This document shows, piece by piece, positions 1-8,192 of a stretch of DNA of 23,318 bases. This stretch comes from an uncultured bacterium (GTDB lineage: Bacteria; Desulfobacterota; Binatia; HRBIN30): contig CALJUJ010000454.1 in the NCBI GenBank assembly GCA_937975525.1, forward strand, positions 1-23,318, in the 5' to 3' direction. A program made the translations under genes and the position numbers. Every line of letters starts with the position of its first letter. Within the stretch, counting starts at the first letter, position 1. The notes under the pieces were generated by a model that ran no database searches, was not told the DNA's origin, and saw only the letters and a list, made by a program, of their open reading frames with translations.

Positions 1-1139
1 ACGAGTGAGGCGATCGCGACAGAGAGTGGAATCGCGGAGAGCGTGATGAACGTCGTCCGGAAGTTGAGCAGGAACAGGAACAGGATGATGACGACGAGGA
101 TCGCGCCGTCCCGCACCGCCTCGAGCACGTTGTCGATGGCCCGCTCGATGAAGGCCGCCTGCTGGAACACGCCGTCGTCGATGACGACATCGCTCGGTAG
201 CTCACGCTGAATCTGTCGCAGCTCGGCGTTGACCCGTTGGGTCAAGTCCAGAGTGTCCACGCCGGGCTGCTTCATGATCACCATGACGATGCCCGGCTCG
301 CCGTTGATACCGGCGGTGCCGGTCGGAATCGCGGCAGGTCCGAACACCACCTCGGCGACGTCCTCGATGCGAATCGGCCGGGTTGGGTCTGGTCGAACGA
401 CGGCTCGCGTCAGCTCCTCGGGTTTCTCGAGGAGCCCGGACACTGCAACCAGAGGACCCTTCGCGCCGATGTTGAGGAAACCACCCGCCACGTTGATGTT
501 CGCTTCGCGCGTGGCGTCGGCCACCTCCCGAAGCGTGACGTCGAACGTCCGCAGTTTTTCCGCGTCGACGACGACCTGGAGCTCGGACGGTTGGCCGCCG
601 ATGGAGATGACCTGGGCGATGCCGGACAGAGACAGGATCCGAGGCCGAACGTCGCGGTCGATCCTGCGCCGAAGCTCGAGGATGTCGGTTTCCCCGTTCT
701 TGCTCTGGAAGCCGATCATCTGGACCTGGCCCATGATGCTGCTAATGGGGGCCAGGATCGGCTGCACGCCGGGCGGCAAGTTGGGCACAGCGATCTGGAG
801 CTTCTCGGCGACGATCTGCCGGTCCAGATAGATGTCGGTGCCCCAGTCGAACTCGACATAGACGACGGAAAGTCCCAGGCCGCTCGCCGAGCGAACGCGG
901 AACACACCGGTGGCCCCGTTCATCACCTGCTCGATCGGCCAGGTCACGAGGCGCTCGACATCCTCGGGCACCATGCCATGCGCTTCCGTCATGACCGTGA
1001 CAACGGGACGGTTTAGGTCGGGCAGCACATCGATCGGCGTGCGCACAGCCTCGAACAGGCCGTAGCCACCCACGATGAGCGCAAAGAGGAGAACGATGGC
1101 TCGGTTGCGAAGCGAAGCCGCGATGATGCGATTCAGCAT
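1..1139 (-). CDS. Heavy-metal RND efflux pump (CusA/CzcA family), N-terminal part
   Basis: Inner-membrane proton-driven metal pump of the HME-RND family, the engine of a three-part export complex. About 379 residues are present and the reading frame runs open off the left edge, so the gene is partial. The first transmembrane helix (residues about 12-28) is followed by the periplasmic porter sequence typical of the family (PIDVLPDLNRP, then EDVERLVTWPIEQ). A second hydrophobic stretch begins near residue 350. The signature helix that separates Cu/Ag from Zn/Co/Cd pumps lies beyond the window, so the substrate cannot be read. The ATG has a strong AGGAGG seven bases upstream, which overlaps the stop codon of the adaptor gene, so the two are translationally coupled. 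Confidence 0.93.
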   Translation of the reverse strand, partial: MLNRIIAASLRNRAIVLLFALIVGGYGLFEAVRTPIDVLPDLNRPVVTVMTEAHGMVPEDVERLVTWPIEQVMNGATGVFRVRSASGLGLSVVYVEFDWGTDIYLDRQIVAEKLQIAVPNLPPGVQPILAPISSIMGQVQMIGFQSKNGETDILELRRRIDRDVRPRILSLSGIAQVISIGGQPSELQVVVDAEKLRTFDVTLREVADATREANINVAGGFLNIGAKGPLVAVSGLLEKPEELTRAVVRPDPTRPIRIEDVAEVVFGPAAIPTGTAGINGEPGIVMVIMKQPGVDTLDLTQRVNAELRQIQRELPSDVVIDDGVFQQAAFIERAIDNVLEAVRDGAILVVIILFLFLLNFRTTFITLSAIPLSVAIASL

Positions 1140-1150
1140 GGTCGCGCCTC

Positions 1151-2791
1151 CTAGTGGTTATGGCCCGCGTGAGCGTCCACGGCGTCACCGCCCTTCATGG
1201 CGAGTCCGAGCTCGAAAGCACCGGACTGCACGACAGGGTCGCCCGGGAAGAGCGCAACCTCCTTCGTCGCGGGGACGACGACGACCTCGTCGTCTTGGTA
1301 CGCGATGGCGATCGGGACGGGCTTGAAGCTGTCACCGTCCTGGAGGAAGACGACCTTGTTCGGTCCGTCCTCTGTGACCGCCGAGGACGGCAATACGTAG
1401 ACGTTCTTCAACTTCGCGGTCGGGACCTTCAGGAGGTATCGCATCCCCTCGCGGAGCGACCACGTGCGGGAGCTGAGGCCACGTCCTCGGTCGATCTTGG
1501 AGCGAATGGAGTTGTCGACTTCGACGAAAGCAATCGTGCCCTCGCTCTCGCGCGAGCTCTGGACGTAGCTCACAGTGAGCTTTTCGAGATCCGGTCCCGA
1601 GCCCCGAATGAGTGGCTTGGCGGTGATCGTGTGGCGCTCCTTCGCCGCGATCAGGATGGAGCCGACCTCGCCACCGACGGGTTCGGTGCGCAGGAACAGA
1701 CGTCGCGGGTCACTGAGCGTCAGGAGCTTGTCACCGGCTTCGACCTTCGCGCCGCGCTTGGTGAGCACATCGAGTACGTCCCACGCGGCACCGTCTCCGA
1801 GCTGCGGCGCTATGACTCGCACCACCGGCTCGAGTGCGTTCAAGTCGTGGAGGCGCTTCAGGTCGTCGAGCGTGTGTCCGCGCTGCAAGAGGACACCGAT
1901 GTCGAGGAAGTGCTCAGCGGCTTCTTCCATCGACATCCACTGCGTGAGCGCGGGAGTGGCGAGGCCACTGGCTGCCAGCTCGCCGATAGTTGCGGTGACC
2001 CAGGGGAGGGCTCGAAGCGTCTTGGGCAGCGCGGCACTGAGCTTCTGGGCCTCAGCCGGCCACAGGCCGTTGCGGGCGAGCGCTCGTTGCCACGTCTCCT
2101 CGTTGAACTCCGGCAGCGGTGCGCCAGCCTTGACTTCGGCGATCTGTGCATCCGTAAGACCGTGCTTCTTGAGCTCAAGGCGCGCTTGCTCGTGTGCCTT
2201 CTCGGACCTCGAGAGCTGGTAGCGCAAGTCGATCGCTCGCTGCCTGGGGATGATCGGCAGATCACGTCCACCGACCTTGCCCGTGAACTTCTCGACTCGC
2301 TCGAGCTCGGTGCTCGCGATACGGACCTCCTCGCCCGACTTGCGCAGCTCGAGCACGCTCTGGTGTAGCTGCTCCTGAGCAGGCCGAAGGACGTCAGCCG
2401 TGAGAGTCAGCTGCGGACGGGGGAGCGGATCGCGCACCAGAGTGACGACCACCTTGCCCGGGGCCACGACCGTTCCGAGTTCGACATCGATACTCTCGAT
2501 GCGGCCGCCGATCGGCGCGTAGACAGGCTGTTCGGTCGTCGGAGTGTCGACAACGACAGCTGCCACCGAGACGTTCCGGAAGAACGTCGTAGGTTGGACC
2601 TTCTCGACGCGGATGCCGAGGTTCTCGAGCGTTGCGGGCGGAAGGTGTGCTCCGTGAGCGCCGCTGGTGTCGGGCTCCTTGGTGTCGGCCTTCCCGCCGA
2701 AACCACCGGTGACAGCGCCACCGCTGATGAGTCCGATGAGCGTGCAAAGCGTTGCGATGATGGTGATCTCCCAACGGTGGTTCCTGGTCAT
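1151..2791 (-). CDS. RND efflux periplasmic adaptor (CusB/CzcB-like)
   Basis: Periplasmic membrane-fusion protein linking the RND pump to the TolC channel. The 546 residues start with a membrane anchor (residues about 9-30). A split lipoyl/barrel-sandwich domain follows (APIGGRIESIDVELGTVV near residue 90, resumed near residue 345 by RGAKVEAGDKLL), then beta-barrel and membrane-proximal domains. It is longer than the roughly 400 residues of CusB because the helical hairpin carries an insertion (about residues 190-330). The C-terminus HAGHNH is a possible metal-binding tail. Its start overlaps the end of the TolC gene by four bases (ATGA) and has a GGAGAAGGG ribosome site. The family call is secure; the metal is not known. 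Confidence 0.92.
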   Translation of the reverse strand: MTRNHRWEITIIATLCTLIGLISGGAVTGGFGGKADTKEPDTSGAHGAHLPPATLENLGIRVEKVQPTTFFRNVSVAAVVVDTPTTEQPVYAPIGGRIESIDVELGTVVAPGKVVVTLVRDPLPRPQLTLTADVLRPAQEQLHQSVLELRKSGEEVRIASTELERVEKFTGKVGGRDLPIIPRQRAIDLRYQLSRSEKAHEQARLELKKHGLTDAQIAEVKAGAPLPEFNEETWQRALARNGLWPAEAQKLSAALPKTLRALPWVTATIGELAASGLATPALTQWMSMEEAAEHFLDIGVLLQRGHTLDDLKRLHDLNALEPVVRVIAPQLGDGAAWDVLDVLTKRGAKVEAGDKLLTLSDPRRLFLRTEPVGGEVGSILIAAKERHTITAKPLIRGSGPDLEKLTVSYVQSSRESEGTIAFVEVDNSIRSKIDRGRGLSSRTWSLREGMRYLLKVPTAKLKNVYVLPSSAVTEDGPNKVVFLQDGDSFKPVPIAIAYQDDEVVVVPATKEVALFPGDPVVQSGAFELGLAMKGGDAVDAHAGHNH

Positions 2792-4254
2792 CGCCCTTCT
2801 CCTTCAGTCTTGTTTTCTTGTTGATCGGTGAGCTCGCGGGGCGGTGTGCGACCACCGTCATCGGGGTCGGAGCGGAACTCGACGATTGGGAATCCGACGG
2901 CCTTCTCGAGGTCCGACCAGGCGAGCTGTTCCGCCAGCCGCGCCTCCAAGACTTCGATCTGGACCTGGCGGAAGCTGCGTTCGGCGTCGAGGAGCTGGAG
3001 TGCTCCGGCGGAGCCGGCGGCGAGCGACTGTTTGGCGATCTCCACGTTGTCTCTTGCCGCAGGCAGCACCTCGTCCCGAAGGATGCGATGCTGCGCGGAA
3101 GCCAGCACGACCGTGGCGCGGGCGCGCTCGATCGCAGTCAAGATTCGATGGGCCGCTGCCTCGTACTTCGTTCGTATCTCCTCTCGTCGCTTTGTCGCTT
3201 CCGCGATGGCCTGCTGGTTGCGGTCGAAGAGTGGGATCTCGATCCCGAGGCTCAGCCCGAGGATTGTCGTGCGCTCTCCGGCCTCACCACCGAGGGACGA
3301 ACCGAACGTCAGATCGGGGTACTGCTTGGTGATCTCGAGATGGAGCTGTCGTTCGGCGACTTCGTATTCGGCGCGCAGCCGGAACAGCCCCGGGTGCTCT
3401 TTGACGATCAACTCCCTGAGTTCCTCAAGCTTGGGAGAGTCTGCCGGTGTCGTCGGGAGTGAATCTTCGGGGAGCACGCCGAGTCGCCAAGGGCTCACGG
3501 CGACAAGATCGGACAAGTCCGAGGCGGAGTCGGTTACCGCGAGCCTGGCACCTAAGACTCGGCTGCGTTCGCGAGCGTGCTCGAGCTGGAACAGCGAGAC
3601 GTCGAGCGCGGTAGCTCCGCCAGCTGCAACGAGATCGTTGGCGGCTGCGAGCGAGGCCTGCGCGGCCTCGAGAACGGTGGCTCTCACGGCCACGCGCTTC
3701 TGCGCGACGGCGAGCCGCACATACCGCGACCGGAGGTCCAGGTAGAGCTCACGGAAGGTCGCCAACGCATCGGCACGCGCGAATTGCGCCGACGCTTCGT
3801 TCACCTCGTCTTGCCTTCCGAGCCTTCCGCTGAGCGGAATCGTGAAGCTCAGGCTCCCGAATGGCACCACCTTGTTGACGTCGACATCGGGGCCCCAGCC
3901 GAACTCCGGCCCGACCGCGATCCCGGGGTTCGGCCAAGGAGTCGGAACGCCCGCCCTGGCGAGAGCTGTGCGATACGCGGCAACCGCTTCCCTCACTCGT
4001 GGTCCGCGTGTGCGGAGCCACTCGGCAGCCTTGCGAAGCGAGAGCTCGCCGGGCGTAGCCTCTGCATCACTCGGGCCGACGTCTTCGCGATGCGCGGAGA
4101 AGGCCTCGAAGTTGTCTACGAGCAGGGGGTCCGGCGCGTACGAGTGAGTCGCGCACGCCGACAGGGACAGCGCGAGCGTGATCGACAGCGTCGCGGACGG
4201 TAGTGGATGATGTGCTGGGCCCGCCGGCGTGGCGGATGATGTCTGCGATTCCAA
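2788..4254 (-). CDS. TolC-family outer-membrane efflux lipoprotein
   Basis: Outer-membrane channel of the tripartite metal exporter (CusC/CzcC role). The 488-residue protein has a signal peptide ending in a lipobox LSLSAC, predicting lipidation at Cys34, and two related long helical halves, with the typical PLFDRNQ motif near residue 350. The start is a TTG placed five bases after a perfect AGGAGG (around 4260-4265), which is why this start is preferred although no ATG is available. It lies 64 bp downstream of the small secreted protein gene and overlaps the adaptor gene by 4 bp, so the whole set reads as one operon. Confidence 0.9.
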   Translation of the reverse strand: MESQTSSATPAGPAHHPLPSATLSITLALSLSACATHSYAPDPLLVDNFEAFSAHREDVGPSDAEATPGELSLRKAAEWLRTRGPRVREAVAAYRTALARAGVPTPWPNPGIAVGPEFGWGPDVDVNKVVPFGSLSFTIPLSGRLGRQDEVNEASAQFARADALATFRELYLDLRSRYVRLAVAQKRVAVRATVLEAAQASLAAANDLVAAGGATALDVSLFQLEHARERSRVLGARLAVTDSASDLSDLVAVSPWRLGVLPEDSLPTTPADSPKLEELRELIVKEHPGLFRLRAEYEVAERQLHLEITKQYPDLTFGSSLGGEAGERTTILGLSLGIEIPLFDRNQQAIAEATKRREEIRTKYEAAAHRILTAIERARATVVLASAQHRILRDEVLPAARDNVEIAKQSLAAGSAGALQLLDAERSFRQVQIEVLEARLAEQLAWSDLEKAVGFPIVEFRSDPDDGGRTPPRELTDQQENKTEGEGR

Positions 4255-4318
4255 GGCTTCCTCCTGTGTTCTCTCGACGTCTCCGACGTGGAGACGAAGC
4301 GTGAAGAACCCAGGAGGA

Positions 4319-4786
4319 TCAGATCAGCAGGACGATCGTGCGCCGGTGCTCGAGCTGCTCTCGTGGCCGAGCAGCTGCCGAGGCAACCCAGGGCGGTGAC
4401 GTTGCCCCCGCCTGGTCTGCCCCGCCTCCGTCGAGCGCCCAAACCGCGATCGCCGGAGAATCGTCGTCCGGCGGAGTGTCGGCGGGCTTGGGCAGCTTCT
4501 GAGCGAGTTCCGCGTCCTTGAAGACTTCGGGAGGATCCAGCTCGATGTCGCTGCACGGCGGGTGGCGGCCTTCGTTCTTCGCCAGATCCGCCGACGGTTC
4601 GTGCTGGTTGGCCGAGTCTTGCTCGTACGGGCAGGCGCCGGTCTCGGTGGTAGCTCCGAAGCCCACATGACCGTCGTGACCCAAGCACACCATCACCCCG
4701 GCCGCTGGCATCAGGGCGATGAGCAGGGCAACGGCCAGGCAGAGCCAGGCAGTCGCGCGCTGTGTGTGGGTACGGGAAGTCACCAT
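4319..4786 (-). CDS. Small secreted His/Cys protein heading the efflux operon
   Basis: I do not recognise a named family. The 155-residue product has an N-terminal membrane segment or signal peptide (residues about 12-31), then a short metal-ligand-rich stretch (Cys and His in VCLGHDGH, plus two further Cys in ACPYEQ and PPCSDIE). A Pro/Asp-rich linker and a hydrophobic C-terminus (RTIVLLI) follow. It is the first gene of the efflux operon and lies on the same strand as the TolC, adaptor and pump genes, so a role in periplasmic metal binding or sensing is an inference. The ATG sits five bases after a good promoter -10, so the transcript may be leaderless. An alternative GTG is the second codon. 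Confidence 0.7.
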   Translation of the reverse strand: MVTSRTHTQRATAWLCLAVALLIALMPAAGVMVCLGHDGHVGFGATTETGACPYEQDSANQHEPSADLAKNEGRHPPCSDIELDPPEVFKDAELAQKLPKPADTPPDDDSPAIAVWALDGGGADQAGATSPPWVASAAARPREQLEHRRTIVLLI

Positions 4787-4790
4787 CTAG

Positions 4791-4819
4791 AATCTATTCG
4801 TCGACTCCGCTGCGGACAA
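4791..4819 (-). promoter_or_regulatory. Promoter of the first efflux operon
   Basis: On the minus strand TTGTCC (-35) and TAGATT (-10) are separated by exactly 17 bases, and the ATG of the small secreted protein lies four bases beyond the -10. The close spacing suggests a leaderless or nearly leaderless transcript. No clear operator dyad was seen here. Confidence 0.5.
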
Positions 4820-4955
4820 GACTTGAGGCCCGCGTTGTCGGGGCTTCGCAACCGGTTGCCCATGCGTCGTTTGCCGTCTTGCAGCCCCGTCAGACGCGTC
4901 ACCGGTTGCCGTCCTCACTCGGTGAGAACGAACCCGGGCTGATTCAACTCCCAGA

Positions 4956-5028
4956 TGGGCCCGACCGGGCTCGAACGGGTGACGCGTAGCGGGCGAGGCG
5001 TGGCTGCTCCCACTCAGCCGTGGGATTC
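4956..5028 (-). other. Degenerate tRNA-like remnant with intact 3' end
   Basis: The minus strand reads like the 3' end of a tRNA: a T-arm with loop TTCGAGC and stem arms ACCCG/CCGGT (one mismatch), then CGGGCCC and a discriminator A (4956-4980). A D-arm-like hairpin (GGCTG...CAGCC, 5002-5019) lies at the correct distance. The 5' acceptor strand (about 5020-5028) does not pair with the 3' strand, and no proper five-base anticodon stem can be drawn, so this is not a working tRNA. It could be the tRNA end left by island integration, or decay of an old gene. The rest of 4787-5073 holds no gene that I can support. Confidence 0.35.
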
Positions 5029-5073
5029 CGTAGTGCGACAGCTCAACGCTCTTTGCAATGACCGGCACTGGCT

Positions 5074-5688
5074 TTAGGACTCCGTCGTCGCGAGGCCCTC
5101 GCGACCTTCCCTGACTAGCCACGGCACCATGAGGAGGGCTGCCGCGGGGTCAGCCCACCACCAACCCGCAGCAGCGTTTGCGGCCAGTCCCACGAGCAGG
5201 ACGACGGAGAGATACGAGCAAGCCAGCGTCTCCTTCGCCTCCGCAAGCAGCGCTGCACTTCCGAGTTGGCGTGCCACACGCATCTTGCCCCAGGCGAGCA
5301 GCGGCATGACCGCAAGTGACGCGATCGCGAGCGCGATCCCGATGGTGCTCGCTTCGGGTGCTTGCTGACGCCAGAGGGTCACACCCGCCTGAGCCGTGAC
5401 GTAGAGGGCAAGCAGCAAGAACGTCGCTCCTACGAATCGTCGCACCCAGCGCTCGGTGGTGGCGACTGTTGCCGCGTCGGCCCCGCGGGCCTCGACCGCC
5501 AATCGCCACAACACGACGCCCGCGGCTGCGAACTCGACCACGCTGTCGAGGCCGAAACCGAACAGCGCGATGCTCTCTGCCTCGGTGCCGCTCCAGAGCG
5601 CGATGACGGCTTCGATGACGTTGTACGTCAGCGTCGAGGCGACCAGCCAGGTCGCCAGTCGTCGTAAGCGCCTGTTCGGAGGGGGCAT
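5074..5688 (-). CDS. CDF-like cation transporter, membrane domain only
   Basis: A 204-residue inner-membrane protein related to the cation diffusion facilitator family, which exports Zn, Cd, Co or Fe ions in exchange for protons. Hydrophobic segments lie near residues 14-32, 42-62, 88-108, 116-132 and 160-190. The second carries a conserved Asp in FGLDSVVEF, and the last has the family ending ADPAAAL...REGREGL. The C-terminal cytoplasmic domain of normal CDF proteins (about 300 residues) is missing, as in a known short subgroup. No Shine-Dalgarno precedes the ATG. The gene is divergent from the CadC-like repressor, which makes that repressor its probable regulator. Confidence 0.82.
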   Translation of the reverse strand: MPPPNRRLRRLATWLVASTLTYNVIEAVIALWSGTEAESIALFGFGLDSVVEFAAAGVVLWRLAVEARGADAATVATTERWVRRFVGATFLLLALYVTAQAGVTLWRQQAPEASTIGIALAIASLAVMPLLAWGKMRVARQLGSAALLAEAKETLACSYLSVVLLVGLAANAAAGWWWADPAAALLMVPWLVREGREGLATTES

Positions 5689-5819
5689 GGGCGTCTCGGT
5701 TTCCGGTCCTGGTCATCTCGCCTTGGCATCGAAGGAACCGACAAGCACACAGGGCTTGCGTCGGCGAGCATCACAGGTTCTACTCAAGATCAGTTCCTCA
5801 GTTTACGAAACAAGGAAGA

Positions 5820-6191
5820 ATGAAGCGACGAGCCAAGCAAGGCATTTGCGAAGTCGACTGCATCGACGGGCCCCGCGTGTCCGCGGCGAGTGCCGCGCTG
5901 CCGCCGAGGGAGGTCAGCCGAGAAGTCGCCGACGCGCTGAAGGTGCTGGCACACCCGGGACGCTTGAGAGTTCTCAAGGCGCTCGAGGGTCGCGAGCTCT
6001 GCGTTTGCGACCTCGCACATGTCCTCGGCCTCTCGATGTCGGGCATGTCGCAGCAGCTTCGCGAGCTGCGTCGTCTCGGTGCCGTCGACTTCCGCGCTGA
6101 CGGCAAGCTCGCGTACTACCGGATCGCGGATCCGTTCTGGCTCGAGATCGCGGAATCCGTGACGGAGAGGCTTGGTGGCGTGCAGAAATAG
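5820..6191 (+). CDS. ArsR/SmtB-family metal sensor, CadC-like
   Basis: A 123-residue winged-helix repressor that should release DNA on binding a soft metal. The winged helix spans about residues 35-115, with recognition region LSMSGMSQQLRELR. The metal site is visible: ELCVCDL in the alpha-3 position (Cys61, Cys63) and an N-terminal pair CEVDC (Cys10, Cys14). In established work on CadC the same arrangement (Cys7, Cys11, Cys58, Cys60) binds Cd, Pb, Bi and Zn, so this protein is probably a Cd/Pb/Zn sensor. AAGGA lies five bases before the ATG. The end of the gene overlaps the TolC gene, so it heads and probably autoregulates the efflux operon. Confidence 0.93.
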   Translation: MKRRAKQGICEVDCIDGPRVSAASAALPPREVSREVADALKVLAHPGRLRVLKALEGRELCVCDLAHVLGLSMSGMSQQLRELRRLGAVDFRADGKLAYYRIADPFWLEIAESVTERLGGVQK

Positions 6192-7560
6192 TCGCCAGCG
6201 CGTGATCTGCGCGGTGGTGGGTTCGTCGTGGTTGCTCGCGGCGTGTGCCACCGTCGATCCCGGACCCGACTACGACCGTGCGGTTCAAGAGATCCGTGCG
6301 GCTACTGGTGTGCAGTCCGCGTTCCGACCCGGAGAGGACGATACGTGTGCCCGGCGTGTGCGTGAGTTGTTGGTCGGCGACCTCTCGCTACGCGAGGCTG
6401 TCGAAGTCGCGATGCTCAACAACCCCGCACTCCAGGGTGCGTTCCGGACCATCGGCATGGCCAAGGCCGACCGCGTGCAGGCCGGCATGTTGACGAATCC
6501 GTCGCTGATGCTCGCACTGCGCTTTCCGACCAACGGCGGTGGCACGGCGATCGAAGGCAACCTGCTCGGAAGCCTCCTCGACCTGTGGCAACTCTCCGCG
6601 CGCATCGATACGGCGGACGCGGCCCTCCGTCGGCAGGTCCTGCAGGTCGCGCACAGTGCTGTCGCCCTCGCGGGAGCGGTCCGATCCACCTACATCGACG
6701 CCATCACTGCAGAACGCCTGGTCGCGATCGCGGAGGAGAACCGGGCGACCGCGGCACGCCTGCTCGAGTTGGCCGAGGAACGCGTAGCCGCGCAGGCCGC
6801 CACAGCGATCGACGCGAACCTCGCGCGCCTCGACCGCGCCGCGACGGACGTCGCCTTGCGCGATGCCCGGCTGGCTGTGGTAGAAGCGCGGCAGGAGCTG
6901 GCGAACCACCTTGGGCTCGAAGCCCTGCCGCCGGGCTGCTCGTTGGGGCCAGACTTCACGGACCAGGCAGCCCCATTGCCGTCAGCCGAGCGGTTGAACG
7001 AGCTCGCGGAAGCGCACCGCCTCGACGTGCGCGCCGCGCAGCAAGCCGTGGAGGAAGCAGCCGCGGAGCAGGCACGGCAACGCGGTCGCGTCGCGCGCGT
7101 GTTCAACGTAGGCGCAGCCGCGGAGAAGGAGGGCGATTGGAGCGTGGGGCCGGCCGTGCGGCTCGAGCTGCCGGTGTTCGACCAGAACCAGGCGCAGATC
7201 GCCAAGGCAGCGGACACCCTTGCCCGGCAGCAGCAGGTACTCGAGGCGTTCCGCCTGGGCGCTCGACGGGACGTCGGGGTGGCGCGTGCTCGAGCCGAAG
7301 CCAGTCGCGATACGGTGCGGATCTACGCGGAGCAGGTTCTCGTTCGGGCACGAGAGACCCTCGAGCTCGCGCGCGAGTCCTACCGGGTCGGGAAGTCGAC
7401 GATCCTGCCAGTTCTCGAGTCGCAGCGAAACCTGCTCGCGGCTCGTCGCGACCATCTCCAGCGCCTGCGGCAGGCGGCGACCGCGCTGTCCGACCTCGAG
7501 CTCGCGGCCGGTGTCCCGCGCGAGATTCTGTTCAGCCCCCCTCCGAGGAAACAACCATGA
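6175..7560 (+). CDS. TolC-family outer-membrane efflux lipoprotein (CzcC-like)
   Basis: Outer-membrane channel of the second tripartite metal exporter. It has a signal peptide with lipobox WLLAAC (Cys24), followed by two long helical repeats, with VFDQNQAQIAKA near residue 340 typical of the family. A GTG start at 6175 is preferred; TTG at 6172 is in the same frame and also possible, and GGAGAGG lies just upstream. The beginning overlaps the ArsR gene by 17 bases and the end overlaps the next gene as ATGA, so regulation is shared. Its sequence is clearly different from the first TolC gene, so this is not a recent duplication. Confidence 0.9.
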   Translation: MACRNSRQRVICAVVGSSWLLAACATVDPGPDYDRAVQEIRAATGVQSAFRPGEDDTCARRVRELLVGDLSLREAVEVAMLNNPALQGAFRTIGMAKADRVQAGMLTNPSLMLALRFPTNGGGTAIEGNLLGSLLDLWQLSARIDTADAALRRQVLQVAHSAVALAGAVRSTYIDAITAERLVAIAEENRATAARLLELAEERVAAQAATAIDANLARLDRAATDVALRDARLAVVEARQELANHLGLEALPPGCSLGPDFTDQAAPLPSAERLNELAEAHRLDVRAAQQAVEEAAAEQARQRGRVARVFNVGAAAEKEGDWSVGPAVRLELPVFDQNQAQIAKAADTLARQQQVLEAFRLGARRDVGVARARAEASRDTVRIYAEQVLVRARETLELARESYRVGKSTILPVLESQRNLLAARRDHLQRLRQAATALSDLELAAGVPREILFSPPPRKQP

Positions 7561-8192
7561 AGAACACGATGTGGATCGTCCTTGCCCTGCTCGTCGTAGC
7601 AGCCGCCGCGGTGGGCGGCTTGTACGGCACGAAGGCGTTTCTCGGGTCCGGCTCTGGATCCGAGAAGGCGACGCCAGCGGCTTGCGAAGTGCATGGGGTC
7701 GAGCGTTGCCCGTTCTGCGACCCGTCTCTCCTCGAGTCGATGGGTTTTTGCAGCGGACACGGCGTTCCCGAAGCGATCTGCACCCGGTGCCGCGACGACC
7801 TCGAGGCGGCGTTTCGGGCCAGGAACGACTGGTGTGCCGAGCACGGTCTACCGGAGTCGCAGTGCGAGGCCTGCAACCCGGGCGCCCTCGCGAAGTTCGC
7901 CAAGTACGACAAGAGCCGTTCCACGCCGGCGAAGGCGAAGTGCGATGAACACGGGATCGCGCGATGTCCGTTCTGCGATCCATCACTGCTTTCGTCGATG
8001 GGTTTCTGCAGTGGTCATGGCGTTCCCGAGGCGGTCTGCACGCGATGTCGCGACGACCTGGAAGCTGCCTTCCGCAAGAAGAACGACTGGTGCACCGAAC
8101 ATGGCCTGCCCGAGTCGCACTGTGAGATCTGCAACCCTGGAACGCTCGCACAGTTCCGCAAGTACGCACCATCCGGCGAGTCGAAGAAATGA
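7557..8192 (+). CDS. Membrane-anchored tandem CxxH/CxxC metal-binding repeat protein
   Basis: A 211-residue protein with one N-terminal membrane helix (residues about 5-27) and two copies of a Cys/His-rich domain facing the periplasm (about residues 43-110 and 129-196). Each copy has three CxxH-CxxC modules. In copy one these are C43,H46,C51,C54; C65,H68,C75,C78; and C93,H96,C103,C106; copy two repeats the same spacing. That gives 24 potential soft-metal or zinc ligands. The ATG overlaps the stop of the TolC gene, and its own stop overlaps the adaptor start (ATGA both times). A third copy is fused to the next gene product. A role as metal buffer or delivery factor for the efflux complex is inferred. 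The longer open frame upstream of 7557 overlaps the TolC gene and is not real. Confidence 0.88.
   Translation: MKNTMWIVLALLVVAAAAVGGLYGTKAFLGSGSGSEKATPAACEVHGVERCPFCDPSLLESMGFCSGHGVPEAICTRCRDDLEAAFRARNDWCAEHGLPESQCEACNPGALAKFAKYDKSRSTPAKAKCDEHGIARCPFCDPSLLSSMGFCSGHGVPEAVCTRCRDDLEAAFRKKNDWCTEHGLPESHCEICNPGTLAQFRKYAPSGESKK

Noticed and set aside
237..1016. Plus-strand ORFs opposite the RND pump gene
   Set aside because: They are antisense shadows; the minus strand encodes a clear RND N-terminus.
4956..5028. A functional tRNA gene on the minus strand
   Set aside because: The 5' acceptor strand does not pair with the 3' strand, the T-stem has a mismatch and no canonical anticodon stem can be formed.
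6585..7556. N-terminal extension of the CxxH/CxxC protein to 535 residues
   Set aside because: It overlaps the TolC gene in another frame and consists of Arg/Gly/Ala-rich low-complexity sequence; the ATG at 7557 is followed directly by a proper membrane anchor.
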